The translations under genes and the position numbers were made by a program. This document shows positions 6,692 through 8,500 of a stretch of 8,500 nt of DNA, piece by piece (the first letter of the stretch is position 1; each line of letters starts with the position of its first letter). The stretch spans positions 9,377 to 17,876 of the forward strand of contig PLNO01000367.1 in the NCBI GenBank assembly GCA_003141795.1. The letters are read 5' to 3'. This DNA comes from Spirochaetaceae bacterium (GTDB lineage Bacteria > Spirochaetota > Spirochaetia > SZUA-6 > Fen-1364). The notes beneath the pieces were generated by a model. It searched no databases. It had not been told where the DNA came from and saw only the letters and a program-made list of their open reading frames with translations.

Positions 6692-7653
6692 TGCGCATTC
6701 TGTTCGCGGGAACGCCTGCGCTGGCGATCCCGGTCCTCCAGAAGGTGGCTCATGCTCACGAGGTCGTGGCGGTGCTCACCAGCCCGGATCAGCAGGCCGG
6801 ACGGGGACGCGGACTCGTCGCCTCCCCGGTGAAAGAGGCTGCCCGCGCGCTGGGGTTGGCAGTTCTCCAGCCGCAGAAGCTCGATCCCGCGGCAATGGAG
6901 TCCGTGCGCGCCCTGCAGCCGCAGCTTCTCGTGGTTGCGGCGTACGGGAAGATCTTCCGCCAGACCTTCCTCGACCTCTTTCCCCTGGGAGGAATCAACC
7001 TCCACCCCTCGCTCCTCCCCCGCTACCGGGGCCCGTCGCCGATCAGCGCGGCCATTTGCGCCGGGGATGCCGAGACAGGGGTGACGGTGCAGAAGATCGC
7101 GCTGAAGTTCGACACGGGCGACATCCTCGCCCAGACGCACTGGCCGCTCACCGGTACCGAGACGACGGCCTCCCTCACCGAGTCACTCGCAGCGCTGGGT
7201 GCTGCGCTCATGGCCGAAGTGCTTGCCGCCTACGAGGCGGGCACGCCTCCCGAACCGCGGACGCAGCGCGAGGAGGAAGCCACGTACTGCCGCACGCTCA
7301 ACAAGGAGGACGGGCTGATCGACTGGCAGGAGTCCGCGGAGGCTCTGGAACGCAAGATACGGGCATACGACCCGTGGCCGCGCTGTTCGACCCTGACGGG
7401 AAAGGAAACGCTCCTGCTCTTGAAATCCCACGTGTATCCGGATACCCTCGGCGGAGACGTTGGGCGCGGGGCGCCGGGAGAGGTCCTTTCCGCTGACAGG
7501 CATCACGGGCTGCTTGTCAGCACCGGCCGCGGCATTCTTGCCGTCGAGCGCCTTCAACTGCAGTTCAAAAAGCCGCTGGACTGGCAGTCCTTCATCAACG
7601 GACATCCGTCGTTCGTCGGGACTCGTCTGGGGGCGCGAGCAGGGGAAACATGA
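6691..7653 (+). CDS. fmt: Methionyl-tRNA formyltransferase
   Basis: A 320-residue enzyme that formylates Met on initiator tRNA using 10-formyltetrahydrofolate. MRILFAGTPALAIPVLQ is the classic start of the Rossmann domain. The loop GRGRGLVASPVK (37-48) matches the tRNA-acceptor-binding insertion. The catalytic triad is present as Asn103 and His105 (GINLHPSLLPRYRGPSPI) and Asp144 (FDTGDIL). A C-terminal OB-fold-like domain (from about 210, EATYCRTLNKEDGLIDW) binds tRNA. The end is slightly unusual, with an Arg/Gly-rich tail (GTRLGARAGET). ATG 6691 overlaps the def stop by one base, with AGAGG at 6682-6686 as a modest Shine-Dalgarno. The frame extends upstream over def, but those residues are a shadow. 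The product acts immediately before Def in the formyl-Met cycle. Confidence 0.97.
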   Translation: MRILFAGTPALAIPVLQKVAHAHEVVAVLTSPDQQAGRGRGLVASPVKEAARALGLAVLQPQKLDPAAMESVRALQPQLLVVAAYGKIFRQTFLDLFPLGGINLHPSLLPRYRGPSPISAAICAGDAETGVTVQKIALKFDTGDILAQTHWPLTGTETTASLTESLAALGAALMAEVLAAYEAGTPPEPRTQREEEATYCRTLNKEDGLIDWQESAEALERKIRAYDPWPRCSTLTGKETLLLLKSHVYPDTLGGDVGRGAPGEVLSADRHHGLLVSTGRGILAVERLQLQFKKPLDWQSFINGHPSFVGTRLGARAGET

Positions 7654-8500
7654 GAGATTTCATCTGGAAGGTGCGCCAAGGGCTCGAAGCCGCGTATGAG
7701 TGGGTGGTGGAGTTCATCCGGAAGATCGTGCCGCATGCGGACGATGCCCCCGAGCTTCGCAGCCTCAAGATCTACGTGTTCCTCTTCGTCGGCATCATCG
7801 GCCTGATGATCATCATCGGCGCTGTCACCTTCGGGATCGCCGTTCACGGCCAGCCGGAAACCCTCGTTCCCAACCTCCAGGGCAAGGACATCCTCGACGG
7901 CTTGATGGACCTCCAGGGGAAGGAGCTGTACGCGGACGTCCAGGTCCAGTACTCGACGACGTTCGACAAGGATGTGATCATCTCCCAGCGCCCGGCGCCC
8001 GGCACGCTCGTGAAGGCCGGAAAGCGCGTGACCCTGCGGGTGAGCAAAGGGCCCATCATCGACAAGGTCGAGAATTACATCGGGATGAGCCTCGACGACG
8101 TGAAGATCCACCTCCAGACCCTCTTCGCCACGCACAGCCCCAACATCATCATCAAGAGCCCGATCGTCTACCAGCACAAACCGGGGGTTACGCCGGGCAG
8201 GGTCCTGGCCCAGAGCCCGGCTGCGGGCACGAAGATCACCGGCATCACGTCCCTGGAGCTCGTCGTGAGCCAGGATGAGGGCGCCGTTTCCACCGTCACT
8301 GTCGGAGACTACGAGGGCAAGAGCTTCCAGGAGGCGATCCAGGAGCTCACACGCGACAACATCCCGTTCGCATTCACCGTAACCAGGACCGGCAAGCCCT
8401 CGGATGCGGGCTCCGTCGTGGACCAGCTGCCCAATAAGGGCGCGAAGCTTCCCTATGGGCAGGTCATGCAGCTCAAGATGGCAGCCCCGAAGGACGTGGG
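7650..8500 (+). CDS. Single-pass membrane protein with PASTA domains (3' end outside window)
   Basis: The frame is open from ATG 7650 to the end of the window, giving 283 complete codons. A cytoplasmic N-terminus of about 40 residues (MRDFIWKVRQG..., no kinase domain) precedes one strong membrane helix (about 41-64: IYVFLFVGIIGLMIIIGAVT). Three PASTA-like repeats follow outside the membrane: about 70-134 (ETLVPNLQGKDILDGLMDLQ ... VTLRVSKG), 135-208 (VENYIGMSLDDVKIHL ... LELVVSQ) and 217-277 (TVGDYEGKSFQEAI ... VMQLKM). Each has the PASTA pattern of a 'P-x-hh-G' opening, a helix, and a 'Q-x-P-x-x-G' turn (ISQRPAPGT, LAQSPAAGT, VDQLPNKGA). PASTA domains typically bind peptidoglycan fragments or beta-lactams in Ser/Thr kinases and PBPs; here neither partner domain is visible. 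The ATG overlaps the fmt stop (ATGA), with AGGGG at 7641-7645. A cell-wall sensing or anchoring role is inferred. More domains may follow beyond the window. Confidence 0.88.
   Translation, partial: MRDFIWKVRQGLEAAYEWVVEFIRKIVPHADDAPELRSLKIYVFLFVGIIGLMIIIGAVTFGIAVHGQPETLVPNLQGKDILDGLMDLQGKELYADVQVQYSTTFDKDVIISQRPAPGTLVKAGKRVTLRVSKGPIIDKVENYIGMSLDDVKIHLQTLFATHSPNIIIKSPIVYQHKPGVTPGRVLAQSPAAGTKITGITSLELVVSQDEGAVSTVTVGDYEGKSFQEAIQELTRDNIPFAFTVTRTGKPSDAGSVVDQLPNKGAKLPYGQVMQLKMAAPKDV

Noticed and set aside
7700..8278. Plus-strand 192-codon frame inside the PASTA gene
   Set aside because: Arg/His/Pro/Gly-rich shadow. The frame starting at 7650 gives a membrane helix and PASTA repeats and stays open to the end.
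1..8500. Mobile elements, CRISPR arrays, tRNA/rRNA genes or a defence island
   Set aside because: No repeats, transposase or RNA-gene signatures were seen, and coding is continuous with conserved housekeeping genes of even composition.

Overview
This is a GC-rich stretch (above 60% GC by eye) with nine genes, all on the plus strand and packed almost end to end. The gene set and order are bacterial housekeeping: cdaA (3' part), ybbR/cdaR, acpS, a DUF2225-type zinc protein, truA, a family 4 uracil-DNA glycosylase, priA, def, fmt and a membrane PASTA protein that runs off the right edge. The string cdaA-ybbR-acpS-DUF2225-truA-...-priA resembles the order I recall from spirochaetes (the Borrelia bb0008-bb0014 region), and DUF2225 proteins of this kind are common there. 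I therefore infer a GC-rich spirochaete, with moderate confidence and without any database check.

Layout. Positions 1-1348 hold the cyclic di-AMP module: the catalytic end of a CdaA-type diadenylate cyclase, overlapping by 4 bases with its membrane partner YbbR. Positions 1358-2619 hold acpS (holo-ACP synthase) and the DUF2225 protein, each with a GTG start and a good Shine-Dalgarno sequence. Positions 2641-6114 hold truA, udg and priA. truA and udg overlap by at least 38 bases, and udg and priA overlap by 4. The only non-coding gap of note is 6115-6202 (88 bases). It contains a convincing sigma70-like promoter that would start a second transcription unit: def, fmt and the PASTA protein (6206 to the end), again joined by 1- and 4-base overlaps.

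How the genes work together. CdaA makes c-di-AMP and YbbR regulates it. The PASTA protein probably senses the cell wall, a process c-di-AMP is often tied to, but that link is inferred. AcpS activates acyl carrier protein, TruA modifies tRNA, Udg repairs deaminated DNA, PriA restarts replication forks, and Fmt/Def add and remove the formyl group on initiator Met. I found no mobile element, CRISPR array, tRNA, rRNA or defence system. No gene is visibly broken. The least understood component is the DUF2225 protein. The most unusual architecture is the kinase-less PASTA protein next to def-fmt.
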